Positions 61,441 to 64,000 of a stretch of 64,000 nt of DNA are shown here, in pieces. Numbering within the stretch: the stretch's first letter is position 1; every line of letters begins with the position of its first letter. The notes beneath the pieces were generated by a model, which saw only the letters and a program-made list of their open reading frames with translations, did not search any database and was not told where the DNA came from. The position numbers were made by a program, and so were the translations under genes. The stretch is taken from assembly GCA_902491215.1 (NCBI GenBank), contig CABUGV010000002.1:114963-178962 (forward strand), read 5' to 3'. The DNA comes from 43-108 sp001915545. GTDB taxonomy: Bacteria; Bacteroidota; Bacteroidia; Bacteroidales; Bacteroidaceae.

Positions 61441-62652
61441 TCACGCCGGCTTGAACTCAGAAACAATAGAATATCCAGCCTCCTTCAGTCCGTTCCTTAT
61501 GAACGCGATATGTTCCGCATTTCGCGTCTCCATAACCACGCGCAAGAAACAAGCAGTCACGTTGCTGGTATTATTATTTCGTTCGTGAAGCACAGAAATG
61601 ATGTTGCCGCCAAGATTTGCAATCACCTCGGCAACACCTTTCAGTTCGCCCGGTCTGTCGTGCAGATCAATTGTGACCGTATATGTACGTCCCGACATAT
61701 CCAATCCACGGCTTATCACACGGCTCAGTATCGTAACATCAATGTTACCACCCGAAACCAGACAAATAGTCTTCTTGCCAGCCACAGGCACCTTGTTGAA
61801 CATGGCCGCCGCAACGGACACAGCCCCGGCCCCTTCGGCAATCAGCTTCTGCTGTTCCATCAGAGCAAGTATAGCCGCACATATCTCATCTTCTGTCACA
61901 GTAACAATTCCGTCCACATACTTGCGGCAAATGTCGAAAGTGATTTCTCCCGGTTCCTTCACGGCAATACCGTCGGCAACAGTTGAGACAGACGGCAGGC
62001 ACTCGCGGTGCGCATCCTCAATGGAACGAAGCATACTTGCCGCACCCTGTGCCTGAACACCGTACACCTTCACATCGGGCTTCAATGACTTCAGCGCAAA
62101 TGCAACACCCGAAATCAGACCGCCACCACCAACAGGCACTATCACAGCCTCCACGTCAGGCAACTGATTCAGCAGTTCCAGTCCAATCGTGCCCTGTCCA
62201 GCAATCACATACTCATCGTCAAACGGATGAATAAACGTATATCCCTTCTCCTCCTTCAGCTGAAGAGCCTTCTGGTAAGCATCGTCATACACGCCCGGCA
62301 CAAGACACACCTTCGCACCATACCTCTTCGTAGCCTCAACCTTTGAGATTGGAGCACCCTCCGGCAAACATATCAGCGAATCGATGCCATTCTTCGTAGC
62401 ACCCAGTGCAACACCCTGAGCATGATTTCCCGCCGAACAAGCAATCACACCCTTCTTCTTCTCCTCCTCCGTCAGGCAAGCAATCTTGTAACACGCCCCT
62501 CTCAGTTTGAAAGAGCCCGTATACTGCAGATTCTCCGGTTTCAGATAAATCTGACTTTCCGGATTAATCTGAGGAGCATAAATCAGATCCGTCCTCCTTA
62601 TAATACTCTTAAGAGCAAACGACGCCCTGTAAATATTGTCTAATGTTATCAT
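61441..62652 (-). CDS. ilvA: Threonine ammonia-lyase with C-terminal ACT domain
   Basis: 403 residues. The fold-type II PLP enzyme has Lys49 in GSFKLRGACYKI, the ACSAGNHAQGVA loop and the phosphate-binding VPVGGGGLISGVAFAL. The C-terminal ACT domain (about 330-400, YTVTIDLHDRPGELKGVAEV) allows allosteric control. The length and single ACT domain match the short threonine dehydratase type, which deaminates L-threonine to 2-oxobutanoate for isoleucine synthesis or catabolism. Repeat arrays flank the gene on both sides. Confidence 0.92.
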   Translation of the reverse strand: MITLDNIYRASFALKSIIRRTDLIYAPQINPESQIYLKPENLQYTGSFKLRGACYKIACLTEEEKKKGVIACSAGNHAQGVALGATKNGIDSLICLPEGAPISKVEATKRYGAKVCLVPGVYDDAYQKALQLKEEKGYTFIHPFDDEYVIAGQGTIGLELLNQLPDVEAVIVPVGGGGLISGVAFALKSLKPDVKVYGVQAQGAASMLRSIEDAHRECLPSVSTVADGIAVKEPGEITFDICRKYVDGIVTVTEDEICAAILALMEQQKLIAEGAGAVSVAAAMFNKVPVAGKKTICLVSGGNIDVTILSRVISRGLDMSGRTYTVTIDLHDRPGELKGVAEVIANLGGNIISVLHERNNNTSNVTACFLRVVMETRNAEHIAFIRNGLKEAGYSIVSEFKPA

Positions 62653-62790
62653 AAACCACGTTTTTGAAAATCAATTACAATAAATCTGTCATACGACAAT
62701 TGCTACACAAAAATAATTCTTTTTTCGACTTCACTATACACCCAACCACCAAACAATTCCTCATTTTTACATTCCTGCAGGTAATAGCTA
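62653..62790. other. Region upstream of ilvA
   Basis: 138 bp of AT-rich sequence upstream of the ilvA start with no gene and no promoter match I trust. Confidence 0.4.
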
Positions 62791-62890
62791 TTAACCAGCA
62801 ACAAAGTTGCGTTTACCTAACAAAACAACGTTTTGTGCTTTACCTAGTGAAGCAAGCTTCACGTTTTACCTTACAAAGCCCCACTTTGCA
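62791..62890 (+). repeat. TTTACCTA-hairpin array 2 (four units)
   Basis: TTAACCA + GCAAC-AAA-GTTGC; GTTTACCTA (62811) + ACAAAAC-AAC-GTTTTGT; GCTTTACCTA (62837) + GTGAAGC-AA-GCTTCAC; GTTTTACCTT (62863) + a weaker CAAAG/CTTTG hairpin. Confidence 0.65.
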
Positions 62891-62895
62891 CAAGT

Positions 62896-63192
62896 GCCGG
62901 CGAGAACACAAAGCAACAATAAATAAAAGACATAAGAACAAAAGAACATAAGAATACAAATAATGTCCATTCGACTGTTAGTGCAGAAACAAGCTTCTGC
63001 CCATACATCCGAATGTCCATCATGGCAAAAAGAATTGCAGTGCAAAGCACAGTATTCTTAAAAGAAACAAAAGAAAGAACCTTATGTTCTTAAAGACAAA
63101 ACAAAGTCGCAGACTCAGCACCATAGGTGCAAAAACATTGATTAAAGAATGTGTCGCAAATTCATTTGCATAAACATTCAAGAATCAATGAT
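62896..63192. other. Repeat debris between array 2 and copy C
   Basis: About 300 bp without a gene. It holds short repeated words such as AAGAACATAAGAA and ATGTTCTT and a GCACCATAGGTGC hairpin near 63119. Confidence 0.4.
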
Positions 63193-63258
63193 AACCTTTT
63201 GTTCTTATGTTCTTCTGTCTAAAAAAAGTAAACACCCACTAAACACCACAAGAGCTAA
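63193..63258 (+). repeat. Shared flank before copy C
   Basis: Nearly identical to 60792-60857. Confidence 0.6.
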
Positions 63259-63265
63259 CGACGCC

Positions 63266-63384
63266 GTCATCCCTGGCCAAGACCAGGGACCTCATCCCAA
63301 TGACAGCACAATGCCAGCGACAAATCAGAAAAACACATCCTACAGGCCATTATCATAAGATTCCTGGTCCCAGCCAGGAATGAC
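63266..63384 (+). repeat. ~119-bp terminal-inverted-repeat element, copy C
   Basis: Same ends as copies A and B; the right half is almost the same as copy A over 60 bp. A GCACCAAAGGTGC hairpin follows at about 63449. Confidence 0.75.
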
Positions 63385-63570
63385 AACTTAGCAACATCAG
63401 CAATATCATAAGACCTTCTGTTCTTCACGAACAAAAAGGCTGAAAGCCAAGCACCAAAGGTGCACAGCATTGAAGGAGCAAAAGTACGTCAAGCCCACTT
63501 GAACGTACTTTTGAACATTCAATGCCCCCTTTTGTTCTTATGTTCTTCTGTTTTAAAAAGCTAGCGAAGC

Positions 63571-63633
63571 GTTTACCTAGCGCAAAGCGCATTTTACCTA
63601 ACAAAACAAAGTTTTGTGTTTTACCTAATGAAG
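63571..63633 (+). repeat. TTTTACCTA-hairpin array 3, cut by an IS
   Basis: GTTTACCTA + GCGC-AAA-GCGC; ATTTTACCTA + ACAAAAC-AAA-GTTTTGT; GTTTTACCTA + ATGAAG, whose complementary arm is missing because the IS starts at 63634. Confidence 0.7.
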
Positions 63634-64000
63634 GGATATTCAGTAAATGTCCCTAAAAAGTAATATGGCATATAAAGTCGATAGAGTATAATCACTTTAT
63701 GTGCCATTATTATTGCCCATTTTCCGTGTTTTTTCATATAATCCTATCTGTTGGACATGACGTTTCGGAAGAAGTCTGATGACCTCTTCTGATCCTGTCT
63801 GTAAATTCATGTCATGCCGCTTTATCCGATCGGTTTCTGATCTTGTCTATCATCAGTACGGCATTTGCCGTATGTATTCCGAAGAAGATCCAAAGGATTT
63901 CCGTCTTCCTGTTCCTGGCCTTTATCCTTGAGAGCGAGTAATGCTGCTTCTGGGTGCCGAAGCTTCCTTCAAGACGGGTGGCCCTTTCCTTGGAGAGTTC
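63634..64000 (-). mobile_element. IS element, right end (continues past the window)
   Basis: The element begins GGATATTCAGTAAATGTCCC inside a repeat unit. Between the end and the transposase stop lies a hairpin at 63667-63705 (GGCATATAAAGT with ACTTTATGTGCC), which may block read-through. The other terminus and the target duplication are outside the window. Confidence 0.75.
63812..64000 (-). CDS. IS transposase, C-terminal part (cut by window edge)
   Basis: 62 codons to a TGA at 63812, continuing past the right edge. The protein reads RATRLEGSFGTQKQHYSLSR, IKARNRKTEILWIFFGIHTA, then NAVLMIDKIRNR. The Glu-Gly-Ser-Phe-Gly and 'HY.L..IKAR...TEIL.IFFGIHTAN' pattern is that of DDE transposases of the IS1182/IS5-like group. 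It carries no visible frameshift in the part seen. Confidence 0.75.
   Translation of the reverse strand, partial: ELSKERATRLEGSFGTQKQHYSLSRIKARNRKTEILWIFFGIHTANAVLMIDKIRNRSDKAA

Overview
The window looks like a chromosomal segment of a Bacteroidales bacterium, most like Prevotella. The reasons are promoters of the Bacteroidota type (TAnnTTTG, several with TTTG 20 bp upstream), a sodium-pumping methylmalonyl-CoA decarboxylase operon of the succinate-to-propionate route, secreted proteins with Por/T9SS-type C-terminal tails, GH97, GH30 and GH43 enzymes, and several families common in that phylum (DUF4494, DUF4112, DUF2007). There is no rRNA. Both ends are cut through genes: an AbgT-like transporter on the left and an IS transposase on the right.

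Layout. 1-5.5 kb: AbgT-like fragment, LuxR-type response regulator and a 1421-residue membrane sensor kinase, all on the minus strand. 5.7-10.5 kb: small HTH protein, then a minus-strand MacAB-like export operon (ATPase, two permeases, membrane fusion protein). 10.9-15.7 kb: plus-strand operon for methylmalonyl-CoA epimerase and the four decarboxylase subunits. 15.8-18.7 kb: tRNA-Thr(CGT), secreted nuclease, pyrK-pyrD. 18.8-24.8 kb: exported T9SS-tailed protein, then a plus-strand sugar-oxidation cluster (mutarotase, aldo/keto reductase, lactonase-like amidohydrolase, zinc dehydrogenase) and a convergent AraC regulator. 25-38.6 kb: MmcQ/YjbR protein, exonuclease III, Pmp3 peptide, class A beta-lactamase, hydrolase, SNF2 helicase with SWIM finger, nucleotidyltransferase, MFS pumps, a beta-helix protein and a GH43 enzyme. 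39-44.3 kb: nitroreductase, tandem-domain esterase, TlpA-like protein, EamA transporter. 44.4-47.5 kb: AT-rich zone with decayed mobile DNA, a GNAT and two exported proteins. 47.6-48.8 kb: eleven tRNA genes in one minus-strand array. 49-60.4 kb: DUF4112, GH97, NO-stimulated-promoter family protein, GH30, DUF4494, YggS, Crp/Fnr, hydroxyacid dehydrogenase, AMP-binding ligase. 60.4-64 kb: a repeat-rich zone around threonine ammonia-lyase, ended by an IS element.

The most unusual material is non-coding. Three repeat families were found by eye. (1) Intergenic arrays with an exact 22-bp period, each unit a conserved GAGSGC head plus a variable tail, at four loci (10697, 23844, 38860, 49743). (2) Arrays near ilvA in which a constant TTTTACCTA is followed by a short hairpin whose arm sequence changes from unit to unit while base pairing is kept. 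(3) Three ~119-bp elements with ~30-bp terminal inverted repeats, each end itself a hairpin. Also notable are the sensor kinase, which appears to be a fusion with the catalytic residues in one half and the phospho-acceptor histidine in the other, and a recent tandem duplication of a tRNA-Ser/tRNA-Lys pair.
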